Part shown: piece after piece, positions 44,328 to 53,345 of the stretch
Layout of the letters: each line of letters begins with the position of its first letter
Position numbering within the stretch: the stretch's first letter is position 1
DNA from: GCA-2731375 sp964631725
Lineage (GTDB): Bacteria; Pseudomonadota; Alphaproteobacteria; GCA-2731375
Assembly: GCA_964631725.1 (NCBI GenBank)
Contig: CAZVYX010000015.1
Coordinates: 1 to 64,000, forward strand
DNA: 64,000 nt
Direction of reading: 5' to 3'
Translations under genes and position numbers: made by a program
The notes under the pieces: model-generated
Databases searched by the model: none
What the model was told of the DNA's origin: nothing
The model's input: only the letters and a program-made list of their open reading frames with translations

Positions 44328-46534
44328 ATGCCCTTGAAGCGGCGCCACGTGCGCGTGATGGTAATCAAATTGCCATAGTCGTCCGTCCAGACCCGCCGAC
44401 CCGGCTCGGCTAGCAGCGGCCGCCAGGGATCGTTTTTTGGGGCGGAGGCAAATACAGGTGCCAAATCTTCGGCGCTCCGCGCCATGACCACCCAGGAGGA
44501 GCCGTAATGGTACTTGTCCCGCTTCTTGGGATGGTTACGCTGAACATAGGCCACGATCCCCGCATCACCGGCCAAGTCCGCCAGGACCGGACGCAGGTCG
44601 ATATGCCGGTTTGAGATATGAAACATGATCAGGCCGCCGGGCGCCAGGCGGGCGAGGTAGACCGCCATGGCCTGGCGGGTGACCAGATGCAGCGGAATGG
44701 CATCGGAAGAAAAGGCATCCATGATCAGCATATCGAAAGCGGGCGCATCGCCATTCTCGCCAATCTCCCGCGCCAGCGAAAGGCGGCCGTCGCCGACCAC
44801 GATGCGGGCATCGGGCGCACAATCGGTCAGGTAATGGAAATAGCCCTGATCCCGGGCCAGGGAGACCACCAGGGGATCAATTTCGTAGAACGTCCAGCGC
44901 CGCCCCGGTCGCTCATAGCAGGCCACCGTGCCAACACCCAGACCAACCCCGGCAACGTGGTCGAGGCGGCTGTCCATGGCCTGGATTACCTGCCCCAAGG
45001 GCCCTTTTCGATGGTAATAGGCCAGCGGTATGCGCCGTCGCGCCGGGTCGGCATATTGGACGCCGTGCTTGGTGGTGCCGTGCTTGAAGGCGAATGCGCT
45101 TTCATCGCCGCTGCCCTTGGCTTGAATCCGGTTAACCCCGAAAAAGCCGCGTGAAATCGCGATCACTTCCGTGCGGTCATCATAGGCCCCCGTCAACAGG
45201 ATTGCCGCGATTGCCAGCCCAAACAACAGCGGCCGGCGGCGGCAGCCATAGGCCAATAGGGCGATCGGGATCAAATAGGGTAGTAACCAAAGCAGGGAAA
45301 AATCCCCCGGCTCATAGCCGGCCAGGCGGGGCACCACCAATAACGTCACAAGGATCATCAGGGGCAGCGTCTTGCGGTAGGTCATGGGATCGTGATCCTG
45401 CCGCGGCCGCAGAAAACAGGCGGCGACCAGGGCCAGGGGGTATTCCATCACCGTATCAAATATGTTCGGCGCCAACAGCGCCGTGAAAGCGCCGCCAAGG
45501 ACGCCGCCCAGGGACATCCAAAGATAAAATTCGGTCAGCCGGCTTGGCACCGGGCGATGCTTGGCCAGTTCGCCGTGACAGGCCAGGGCGACGAAAAAAA
45601 ACACCGTCAAATGCAGCGGCAGGATCAGGCGCAGGTAATTGATCTGCCAATAGAACAGCAGCGCCATGATCATCACCATGGGCACCTGTATGAACAGGGC
45701 GATCCGGTGGGAGATCACCGGCCGGCGCGCGAACACGATGACATAGGTGCCCAGGTACAGGATCAAGGGAATGACCCACAACAACGGCGCTGAGGCGACA
45801 TCGGTACTGATATGTTGGGTGACGCCCAGCAACAGGGATGACGGCACGAATGCCAGCGCCAGCCAATGCAGCCGCCGGGTCCAATCCACCCGGTCCGACA
45901 GGCCGACCTCGTCCAGCGCCCTTTGATCGGCACCCAGCACCTGGTAGTGCCGTATCAGGAGCCAGGCGCAGGCGCCGATCAAAAGCGCGAGCAGGACAAA
46001 GCCAAGAGCCCAGGTCAGGCTTTGCTGGCCCAGGGTCAATACCGGCTCCAGCAAAATGGGATAGGCCAGCAACGCCAGGATCGAACCAAAATTGCTCACC
46101 GCGTAAAGAATATACGGGTTGGCGGCATCCCGGTGCCCGGTATGGGCGAACCAGGCCTGCAACATGGGCGCCGTCGCCGCCAGGGCGAAAAAGGGCAGAC
46201 CCACGGACAGGGTCAGCAGGCCGAGCAGCCACATCGCGGGCTGAACATCACCGGGCGGCTGCAGATCGGCGGCGACGGCGATTGGCAGCGCGGCGAAAGC
46301 CACCGCCAGCAGCAGCAAATGCACCATGGCCTGGCGCTTGGGGGTGAGGAAGCGATGCCCCAGATGGGCGTACAGATAACCGGCCAGCAGGGCGGCCTGA
46401 AAAAACACCATGGCGATATTCCACACCGCCGGCGACCCGCCCAGCAGGGGTAGCACCATCTTGGAAAACATGGGCTGAACCCAAAACAACAACAAGGCGC
46501 CCAAACCCAGGGTCACGGCATACAGTGCCAGCAT
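44312..46534 (-). CDS. Membrane protein fused to a spermidine synthase-like domain
   Basis: A 740-residue protein. Residues 1 to about 480 hold roughly twelve membrane helices resembling part of an MFS/SpeE-associated transporter. Residues about 520-740 are a soluble methyltransferase-like spermidine synthase fold: GVGLGVGTVACY, FYEIDPLVV, IVVGDGRLSL and MDAFSSDAIPLHLVT. The last motif keeps the catalytic Asp region of SpeE. These fused proteins are common but poorly studied; membrane-linked aminopropyl transfer is suggested, not proven. It is convergent with pth and divergent from ychF (162 bases between starts). Confidence 0.85.
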   Translation of the reverse strand: MLALYAVTLGLGALLLFWVQPMFSKMVLPLLGGSPAVWNIAMVFFQAALLAGYLYAHLGHRFLTPKRQAMVHLLLLAVAFAALPIAVAADLQPPGDVQPAMWLLGLLTLSVGLPFFALAATAPMLQAWFAHTGHRDAANPYILYAVSNFGSILALLAYPILLEPVLTLGQQSLTWALGFVLLALLIGACAWLLIRHYQVLGADQRALDEVGLSDRVDWTRRLHWLALAFVPSSLLLGVTQHISTDVASAPLLWVIPLILYLGTYVIVFARRPVISHRIALFIQVPMVMIMALLFYWQINYLRLILPLHLTVFFFVALACHGELAKHRPVPSRLTEFYLWMSLGGVLGGAFTALLAPNIFDTVMEYPLALVAACFLRPRQDHDPMTYRKTLPLMILVTLLVVPRLAGYEPGDFSLLWLLPYLIPIALLAYGCRRRPLLFGLAIAAILLTGAYDDRTEVIAISRGFFGVNRIQAKGSGDESAFAFKHGTTKHGVQYADPARRRIPLAYYHRKGPLGQVIQAMDSRLDHVAGVGLGVGTVACYERPGRRWTFYEIDPLVVSLARDQGYFHYLTDCAPDARIVVGDGRLSLAREIGENGDAPAFDMLIMDAFSSDAIPLHLVTRQAMAVYLARLAPGGLIMFHISNRHIDLRPVLADLAGDAGIVAYVQRNHPKKRDKYHYGSSWVVMARSAEDLAPVFASAPKNDPWRPLLAEPGRRVWTDDYGNLITITRTWRRFKGIQFVD

Positions 46535-46696
46535 GCGGAATTACACCAATGTTCTGCCCAACGATCCATGACGAATCAGCTCCGCCCACCGTAACCGCGC
46601 AAGCGGGACTGGACAAACCGCATCGTGGGCGCTATGCCCCGCCCTCCCCCAGCAATATCCGTCCGCAAGGGCGCGAAGGTATCAGCGGAGCATCGA

Positions 46697-47797
46697 ATGG
46701 GTTTCAAATGCGGCATCGTCGGGCTGCCCAATGTCGGCAAGTCGACCCTGTTCAATGCCTTGACAAAAACGGCGGCGGCGGCGGCGGAAAACTATCCCTT
46801 TTGCACCATCGAACCGAACGTCGGCCAGGTACCCGTACCGGACCCGCGCCTGCAACTGATCGCCGATATCGCCCGGCCGAAGAAGATCGTGCCGACCCTG
46901 CTGGCATTTGTCGATATCGCCGGGCTGGTGCGCGGCGCCTCGAAAGGCGAGGGCCTGGGCAACCAATTCCTGGGCAATATCCGCGAGGTCGACGCCATCC
47001 TGCATGTGCTGCGCTGTTTCGAGGACGAGAACGTCACCCACGTGGATGGCCGCATCGATCCCATCGGCGACGCCGAGACCGTGGATACCGAATTGATGCT
47101 GTCCGATCTGGAAAGCCTGGAAAAGCGCACCCAGGGCGCCATCAAGCGCCAGCGCGGCGGCGACAAGGAAGCCACGGCGCAGTTGCACCTGATGGAGCGT
47201 ATTATCGAGGCATTGCAGGACGGCCGCCCGGCCAGGGATGTGGAAATCGGCAAGGACGAGGCCGGGTCATTCCAGCAACTGCAACTGCTGACCTCCAAGC
47301 CGGTCCTCTACATTTGCAACGTCGATGAGGATGCAGCCGGAACCGGCAACGAATACAGCCGCCAGGTCGAGGAGATGGCGGCCCGGCAAAAGGCCGGCGT
47401 GGTGGTGATCTCCGCCAATATCGAGGCTGAATTGGCGCAGTTGGATGACGGCGAGGAAAAAAGCGCCTTTCTCGAAGACCTTGGCCTGGCGGAAGCGGGC
47501 CTGGACCGGGTGATCCGGGCCGGCTACGAGCTGTTGGGCCTGTTGACCTATTTCACCGCCGGCCCCGAGGAAGTCCGGGCCTGGACGATCACCGACGGCA
47601 CCCTGGCGCCGGCTGCCGCTGGCGTCATCCACGGCGATTTTGAGCGTGGCTTCATCCGCGCCGAAACCATCGCTTACGACGACTTTTTGTCTTGCGACGG
47701 CGAACAGGGCGCGAAGGATGCCGGGCGCATGCGCTCGGAGGGCCGCGACTACCAGGTCAAGGACGCCGACGTGCTGCTATTCCGCTTTAACGTCTAA
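46697..47797 (+). CDS. ychF: Redox-regulated ATPase YchF (OBG family)
   Basis: A 366-residue P-loop NTPase that prefers ATP. G1 is GLPNVGKSTLFNALT; the G4 position is altered from NKxD to NVDE (CNVDEDAAG), the mark of ATP use. A central coiled coil and a C-terminal TGS domain (LLTYFTAGPEEVRAWTI, RAETIAYDDFL) follow. It is involved in ribosome binding and stress response. ATG 46697 is chosen by alignment of the G1 start. Confidence 0.96.
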   Translation: MGFKCGIVGLPNVGKSTLFNALTKTAAAAAENYPFCTIEPNVGQVPVPDPRLQLIADIARPKKIVPTLLAFVDIAGLVRGASKGEGLGNQFLGNIREVDAILHVLRCFEDENVTHVDGRIDPIGDAETVDTELMLSDLESLEKRTQGAIKRQRGGDKEATAQLHLMERIIEALQDGRPARDVEIGKDEAGSFQQLQLLTSKPVLYICNVDEDAAGTGNEYSRQVEEMAARQKAGVVVISANIEAELAQLDDGEEKSAFLEDLGLAEAGLDRVIRAGYELLGLLTYFTAGPEEVRAWTITDGTLAPAAAGVIHGDFERGFIRAETIAYDDFLSCDGEQGAKDAGRMRSEGRDYQVKDADVLLFRFNV

Positions 47798-47806
47798 AAG
47801 CCCGGT

Positions 47807-48265
47807 TCAGGCGTAGGCGATGGAGATGGTTTCGGCCACCATCACCGGACGCTCCGCGCCCTCCCGCTCCATGGTGACTTCGGAGATGACGCGCACGCCG
47901 TTATCCTTGACGTCCTCCGCCGCCTTCAGGACGGAGCGCAGGCGAACCCGGCTGCCGGCCGGCACCATGCCGGTAAAACGAACTTTGTTGGAGCCGTAAT
48001 TCAGGCCGGTTCGTTTCTTCTTGATCTGCAACACTTGCGTCGATAGCTCGGAGACCAGGGACAGGGTCAGATAACCGTGCGCAATGGTCGAACCGATCGG
48101 CAGCTCCCGCGCGGCCCGCTCCGGATCCACATGGATCCACTGGTGATCGCCCGTCGCCTCGGCGAACTTGTCGATCCGCGCCTGATCAACGGTGACCCAT
48201 TCGCTGACGCCCATTTCCTCGCCCACGTGCTGCTTCAGATCCTGCGGTGTTTCGACGGTCAGCAT
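47807..48265 (-). CDS. MaoC family (R)-specific enoyl-CoA hydratase
   Basis: A 152-residue hot-dog fold protein. The hydratase motif is ATGDHQWIHVDPERA with the catalytic Asp and His, followed by GSTIAHGYLTLSL. It hydrates enoyl-CoA to (R)-3-hydroxyacyl-CoA, for PHA or fatty-acid routes. It is convergent with ychF (9 bases). Confidence 0.9.
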   Translation of the reverse strand: MLTVETPQDLKQHVGEEMGVSEWVTVDQARIDKFAEATGDHQWIHVDPERAARELPIGSTIAHGYLTLSLVSELSTQVLQIKKKRTGLNYGSNKVRFTGMVPAGSRVRLRSVLKAAEDVKDNGVRVISEVTMEREGAERPVMVAETISIAYA

Positions 48266-48333
48266 GGTTTTCCTCCCAGCGCGACGGTTGCTGCATTTTG
48301 CCCAATCCTATCAAGCGGCCTTGGTTTTTTCCA

Positions 48334-49443
48334 TCAGAGCAGGGACATCTGATCATCGCGGTCCAGGGGAACCTGAAACTGGCTGCAATCAAGCAATCGC
48401 TCCTCCCAGCCGCCGCGCGCGCCGGGATCAAGCTCCAGACGCCGGCAGGCCAGCTCGAAACGCCTGGCGATCAGCTCCGCATAGGGGCCCGCCCCCACCA
48501 TGCGCTGGTGGAACCGGCTGTCATAGTCCTTGCCGCCGCGGGCCTCGCGAATATGGCGCATGATGCGCTCGGCCCGGTCGGGATAGTGCTGTTCCAGCCA
48601 ATCCCGCCACAGCGCCTTTATCTCCAGCGGCAGCCGCAGCAGGATATAGCCAGCGCCCTGGGCGCCACTGGCCGCCGCCCGGCCCAGGATCGCCTCTATC
48701 TCCATATCGGTCAGGGCCGGAATTATCGGTGCCACCATGACGGCGGTGGGTATGCCGGCCTTGGCCAAGGCGGCGATCGCGCCCAGGCGCCGCTCCGGCG
48801 TCGCCGCGCGCGGCTCCATTGCCCGGGCCAGGGCGCGGTCCAGGGTGGTGACGGACAGCGCCACCTTGACCAGGTTGCGCGCCGCCATCGGGCCCAACAC
48901 ATCGATATCCCGGCATATCAGATTGGATTTCGTGACGATCGTGATCGGATGATTGAAACGGTCCAGCACCTTCAGAAGCTCCCGGGTCACGGCCAGGCGC
49001 CGCTCCACCGGCTGGTAGGGATCGGTGTTGGTGCCAAAGGCAATGGGCCGGCATTTGTAGCCCCGGCGCTGCAGCTCCCGCGCCAGCACCGCCGGGGCAT
49101 CGGGCTTGAACGACAGCCGGCTTTCGAAATCCAGGCCCGGCGACAGGCCAAGCCAAGCATGGGTCGGGCGGGCGAAGCAATAGATGCAGCCATGTTCGCA
49201 GCCGCGATAAGGATTGACCGAGCGGTCAAAGCCAATATCGGGCGAGGTGTTGTAGCTGATCACCTTGCGGCTGCTGTCCTTGCTCAACGATGTGCTCAGG
49301 CGGGGCGGTGCCGCGTCCAGGCTGCCCCAGCCATCATCGCACCATTCACGCTCGTGCGCCTCATGGCGGCCCGAACGGTTGGAACTCGCGCCCCGGCCTC
49401 GGCGGGCGGCGGGATGCATCTGAATTGTGCTGTTTTCGTCCAT
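48334..49443 (-). CDS. PA0069-type radical SAM protein
   Basis: A 369-residue protein of the spore-photoproduct-lyase-like radical SAM group. The cluster motif is in YRGCEHGCIYCFARPTH (C-X3-C-X2-C). FGTNTDPYQPVER and VTKSNLICRDIDVL are typical. The group is widespread in proteobacteria, and its reaction is unknown. The N-terminal 45 residues are basic and low in structure. Confidence 0.87.
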   Translation of the reverse strand: MDENSTIQMHPAARRGRGASSNRSGRHEAHEREWCDDGWGSLDAAPPRLSTSLSKDSSRKVISYNTSPDIGFDRSVNPYRGCEHGCIYCFARPTHAWLGLSPGLDFESRLSFKPDAPAVLARELQRRGYKCRPIAFGTNTDPYQPVERRLAVTRELLKVLDRFNHPITIVTKSNLICRDIDVLGPMAARNLVKVALSVTTLDRALARAMEPRAATPERRLGAIAALAKAGIPTAVMVAPIIPALTDMEIEAILGRAAASGAQGAGYILLRLPLEIKALWRDWLEQHYPDRAERIMRHIREARGGKDYDSRFHQRMVGAGPYAELIARRFELACRRLELDPGARGGWEERLLDCSQFQVPLDRDDQMSLL

Positions 49444-49542
49444 AACCGATCGACTCTACGAAAATATGAGAACAAATCAAGAACATAATCTTACCCATTG
49501 TGATCTTGAATAGCGGCGGCCAAATTCCGCTATGATGGCGTT

Positions 49543-50223
49543 ATGATTTCCGTCGTCATACCGACCCTGAACGCGCAGGCAACCCTGGCCGCGACACTGA
49601 CGGCGTTGGAATCGGGCCGGGAATCGGGCCTGATCGAGGAACTGATCATCAGCGATGGCGGCTCCACCGACGGCACCGTGGCCATCGCGGAAGCGGCGGG
49701 CGCCCGGATCTTGACGGGACCGCAGGGACGCGGCGGGCAACTGCAGCGCGGCGCCGTGGCAGCGGCGGGCGAATGGCTGCTGTTCCTCCATGGCGACACG
49801 GTATTGCAGACGGAATGGCTGTTCGCCGCCGAGGCCTTCATTGCCGATGGCAAGAACATCAACCGGGCGGCGGCGTTTCGTTTTGCCCTGGATGATCCGG
49901 CCGCCGCCGCCAGACGCCTGGAACGGATCGTGGCCTGGCGCTGTGCCAGGTTCGGGCTGCCCTACGGCGATCAGGGCCTGCTGTTGTCACGGCTGTTCTA
50001 TGGCAAGGTCGGCGGCTTTCGTAACCTGCCTTTGATGGAGGATGTGGATCTGGTGCGCCGAATTGGCAGGAAACGCCTGACCATGCTGCCCATGGCCGCA
50101 CGGACCTCCGCCCAGCGCTATCAGGAAGGCGGCTACTGGCGCCGCCCGGCCCGGAATCTGTTGTGCTTGAGCCTGTATTTTCTCGGCCTGCCGCCAAGAT
50201 TTCTGGCGCGGTTGTACGGATGA
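49543..50223 (+). CDS. Family 2 glycosyltransferase, arsenosugar-type (TIGR04283)
   Basis: A 226-residue GT-A enzyme without membrane helices. Nucleotide-binding VVIPTLNAQATL and ISDGGSTDGT, the metal-binding FLHGDT, and the late LMEDVDLVRRIGR are characteristic. It belongs to the group named for arsenosugar biosynthesis and often sits, as here, beside a TIGR04282 partner. Actual involvement in arsenosugars is unproven because no ArsM or radical SAM partner is nearby. Confidence 0.85.
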   Translation: MISVVIPTLNAQATLAATLTALESGRESGLIEELIISDGGSTDGTVAIAEAAGARILTGPQGRGGQLQRGAVAAAGEWLLFLHGDTVLQTEWLFAAEAFIADGKNINRAAAFRFALDDPAAAARRLERIVAWRCARFGLPYGDQGLLLSRLFYGKVGGFRNLPLMEDVDLVRRIGRKRLTMLPMAARTSAQRYQEGGYWRRPARNLLCLSLYFLGLPPRFLARLYG

Positions 50224-50882
50224 AACACGCACGGCTGATCCTGTTCGTCAAAGCGCCGCGTTTGGGCCAGGTGAAGACCCGCCTGGGCGCGGCCATTGGC
50301 CCCCTGGCGGCCTGGCGCTTCTACAACGCCATGCTGACCGGGCTATGGCGCGAATTCCCGCCTGGCAAACGCTGGCGCACGGTACTGGCCGTCAGCCCGG
50401 ACCGGGGTACCGTGGCGCGCTGGCCCCACGGCCTGGCGCGGCGGCCGCAAGGCCGGGGCGGTCTGGGCCGGCGCATGGCCCGCGCCATGGCAGCCGAGGA
50501 CGGCCCGGTGATCCTGGTCGGCGGCGATATCCCCGATCTGCGGCAACGCCATATCGCCGAGGCCTTGCGCGCCCTCAAACGCGCCGACGCCGTGTTCGGC
50601 CCGGCGGAAGATGGCGGTTTCTGGCTGGTCGGCCTGCGCCGGGGCCGATGGGCGGAGCGGCTGTTTCGTGATGTGCGCTGGTCTGACGCCAAAACCTTGG
50701 CCGACACACTGGCGAACCTGCCCGCGACAGCGCGGGTGGAATTGCTGGAAACCCTGTCGGATGTGGATACGGCGGCCGACTATCAGGCCTATCTCAGGCG
50801 CTTTCCTGCAAATGCTCCTGCAGGCGCGGCATCATCTCGGCGAAATTGCAGGGGCGGTAGCGGATATCGAGCTGATCCTTGA
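50220..50882 (+). CDS. TIGR04282/DUF2064 nucleotidyl- or glycosyltransferase
   Basis: A 220-residue GT-A-like protein. Family marks: LILFVKAPRLGQVKTRLG, VILVGGDIPDLRQRHIAEAL and FGPAEDGGFWLVGLRRG. The ATG overlaps the previous gene's stop (ATGA), implying co-translation. The final 30 residues run 89 bases over the opposed moaB end and look unlike the family, so the true C terminus may be shorter or the reading altered by a local indel. Confidence 0.82.
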   Translation: MKHARLILFVKAPRLGQVKTRLGAAIGPLAAWRFYNAMLTGLWREFPPGKRWRTVLAVSPDRGTVARWPHGLARRPQGRGGLGRRMARAMAAEDGPVILVGGDIPDLRQRHIAEALRALKRADAVFGPAEDGGFWLVGLRRGRWAERLFRDVRWSDAKTLADTLANLPATARVELLETLSDVDTAADYQAYLRRFPANAPAGAASSRRNCRGGSGYRADP

Positions 50883-51339
50883 GGATATGGTCCCAGCCGT
50901 CGCGGCAGGCACCGGGGGAGCCGGGCAGAGCAAACAGATAGGTGCCATTCGCCACGCCGGCGGTGGCGCGGGACTGAACCGTCGAAGTGCCGATGAACTT
51001 GAAGCTGATCTGACGAAACAGTTCACCAAAGCCGGCGATCTCTTTTTCATAGACCTCGGCGAAAGCCTCCGGCGTGACATCCCGGCCCGTGACCCCGGTA
51101 CCGCCCGTGGATATCACCGTTTCAATTGCCGCATCGGCGGTCCAGGTCCGCAGTTGCGCGGTGATGGCGGGGATATCGTCCTTGACGATGGCCCGGTCGG
51201 CCAGGTTATGGCCGGCCTCGGTCAGGCGGCCGACGAGGATATCACCGGACTTATCGTCGGCCAGTGCGCGGCTGTCAGAAACCGTCAGGATGGCTATGTT
51301 AATGGGGCGAAAGGTGATTGTTTCGTCAATTCCGGGCAT
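50794..51339 (-). CDS. moaB: Molybdenum cofactor biosynthesis protein B
   Basis: A 181-residue MogA/MoaB-fold protein acting in molybdopterin adenylylation. Motifs: ILTVSDSRALADDKSG, the MPT-binding VISTGGTGVTGRDVTPEA and FALPGSPGACRDGWDHIL. ATG 51339 is chosen, overlapping the transglycosylase end by 14 bases. No other moa/moe gene is in the window. Confidence 0.93.
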   Translation of the reverse strand: MPGIDETITFRPINIAILTVSDSRALADDKSGDILVGRLTEAGHNLADRAIVKDDIPAITAQLRTWTADAAIETVISTGGTGVTGRDVTPEAFAEVYEKEIAGFGELFRQISFKFIGTSTVQSRATAGVANGTYLFALPGSPGACRDGWDHILKDQLDIRYRPCNFAEMMPRLQEHLQESA

Positions 51340-53242
51340 TGCGTGCGACCGCCGTTGTTGCGTTATCGAGATTGAAATAGATCGGCCAATGGCCGGTGGC
51401 CGCCGCATCCAGGGATGGGCTGTCCTGGGAGAAACGCTCCCGGTAGATCCAAAAATTCGTCAGCACCCGCTCAACAAACAATCGGCTTTCGCGCCAGGGA
51501 ATGCTCTCCACGAACAACAAGGGATCGCCATCGAACTTCGCCTTGCGCAGCCATTTGCTCAAATTGCCCGGACCGGCGTTATAGGCCACCGCCAAGCGGA
51601 ACAAGTCGCCCTTGACCAGATCGTCCCGCAACAGAACGCCCAGATACTTCTGGCCCAGTTCGAGATTGAACTCGGGATCGAACAGTTTTGCGCGGTTGCG
51701 CCGGCGCAGGCTGCGGTCGCCGGCCACGTAGGAGGCGGTTCGCGGCATCAACTGCATCAACCCACGGGCGCCCACCGGGCTTTTGGCGCGGGCATTGAAG
51801 CCCGATTCCTGACGCATGAAGGCAAACAACAGGGCCCGGTCCATGGCGAAGCCCTTGGCCGGCTGCCAGGGCGGCATGGGGAACAGGGCCTGGTCATAGG
51901 GCCGGTCGTCACTGCCCCGAACGCCATGGGCCATGCGCAACTGCATGGCGGGCAGGTTCAGCTTGTGCGCCAAGGCCAACAGCGCCGGGCCATTCAATTG
52001 ATCGCCGCTCAGGTAACAGCGGCGCAATTCGCGCTCCGCCATATGCACCCTGCCGACCTGGACCAGCGCGATGGCACGGCGGGCGCCGGGGATGCCATCG
52101 ACCTGCACCATGCCCTCCGCCGTAAGCGGCGGCGGCGTCCAATGCAAATCCAAATCGACGCCCAATTGCCGGGCCGCTATCAAGCCGTGAAAGGTGCGGG
52201 GATATTCCGCCGCCAGGCGTAGCATGGGATTGACCCGCTCCGGCTGGCGATCGACAAGATAGGCCCGCGCGGCCCAGAATGCGCCGGCCGCGCTATTCCA
52301 GTCATCGGCCGCCTGGGATTGGGCCAGAGCCTCGAAATGCCGGGCCGCCAGACCGTATTGCTTCAGGCGCCAGGCGGACAAACCGGCGATCCAATCAGCG
52401 TTGGAAAGATGCCGCCGCGAGCGTTCGGCCGCCGGACCGGCCAACACCAATGCCTTTTTGGCGTTGCCGCGATAGAACCAGCCCGCCGCGACGCGCGCCA
52501 GCAAGGCATCGCGCTCCACCGTGTCCAACGCCCTGATCACGTCCTTTCGCGCCAGATATTTCTGCGACACGGTCAGGACTTCACGCCGGACATTGCGGCG
52601 AATTTGCGAGGTAATCTGACGTACCTGGCGCCGTTGGGCGGCGCTACGCTTGCGCGGCGAGCGATAATGGGGTTCGGGACGCCAGTCGGCATAGCCATGG
52701 CCGCGCCGGGGACCCACCGGCGCGCGCGGCGCGCGATAATTTTTCGGCCGCCGCCGCAGCGCCAGTTTATGCACCCGGGCGGCGCCCGGGTGGTCCGCGT
52801 AGTGCGCCAACCAGCCTTTCAATTCGAGATAGCTGGAGCGGTATTTCCTGGGGTGCATATAGCGCTGGAACAGCACATGACCCATCAGCAGATCATCATC
52901 GAGGGTCTTGATCAGGCGGTCCGCCGCCTTCCACTTGCCGGTCTCCTGCAAGGCAAAGATACGGCCATATAGCGTGGCATCCGCCGCCGTCAGGATTTTC
53001 GGCAGGCCCACATCACGCGCCGGTCTTTCCGCCCCGACGATATCTTGCGAGGCCGCGGTCGCGACCTTCACAGCAGGTTCGCCGCCTCCCGTTTGGCTGG
53101 CCATGGCTATCTGGGGCGCCATGAGGCAACAACCCGTGGACAGCATTCCGACCGCCAACGCACGGCCCCGCCGCAACAGACGCGAACGCCAAGTCAGGCA
53201 GCGGAAGGGGCGCTGATCGTTATGAAAGGTTTCCTCCGGCAT
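51326..53242 (-). CDS. Soluble lytic murein transglycosylase
   Basis: A 638-residue periplasmic peptidoglycan-cleaving enzyme. A signal sequence lies near residues 20-50 (LLRRGRALAVGMLSTGCCL). A long alpha-helical superhelix precedes the C-terminal SLT domain with catalytic Glu in FMRQESGFNARAKSPVGARGLMQLMP and later NLELGQKYL and VAYNAGPGNL. An unusual Arg/Pro-rich segment (about 163-220) interrupts the helical part. It forms 1,6-anhydro ends for turnover or recycling. ATG 53242 has only a weak ribosome site. Confidence 0.92.
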   Translation of the reverse strand: MPEETFHNDQRPFRCLTWRSRLLRRGRALAVGMLSTGCCLMAPQIAMASQTGGGEPAVKVATAASQDIVGAERPARDVGLPKILTAADATLYGRIFALQETGKWKAADRLIKTLDDDLLMGHVLFQRYMHPRKYRSSYLELKGWLAHYADHPGAARVHKLALRRRPKNYRAPRAPVGPRRGHGYADWRPEPHYRSPRKRSAAQRRQVRQITSQIRRNVRREVLTVSQKYLARKDVIRALDTVERDALLARVAAGWFYRGNAKKALVLAGPAAERSRRHLSNADWIAGLSAWRLKQYGLAARHFEALAQSQAADDWNSAAGAFWAARAYLVDRQPERVNPMLRLAAEYPRTFHGLIAARQLGVDLDLHWTPPPLTAEGMVQVDGIPGARRAIALVQVGRVHMAERELRRCYLSGDQLNGPALLALAHKLNLPAMQLRMAHGVRGSDDRPYDQALFPMPPWQPAKGFAMDRALLFAFMRQESGFNARAKSPVGARGLMQLMPRTASYVAGDRSLRRRNRAKLFDPEFNLELGQKYLGVLLRDDLVKGDLFRLAVAYNAGPGNLSKWLRKAKFDGDPLLFVESIPWRESRLFVERVLTNFWIYRERFSQDSPSLDAAATGHWPIYFNLDNATTAVARNARN

Positions 53243-53345
53243 AGGATTTCTAAATAGCCCATAGGTACAAGCCGGGCAAGTCGGGCAAATGGCAGCATAC
53301 ACCGCATTTTGCGGTCGCGGCAAATTTAACTGCAATATATGGACG

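Noticed and set aside
49543..50882. Arsenic-resistance or arsenosugar island
   Set aside because: Only the two glycosyltransferase-like genes carry the family name; no arsM, arsenite pump or regulator is seen nearby.
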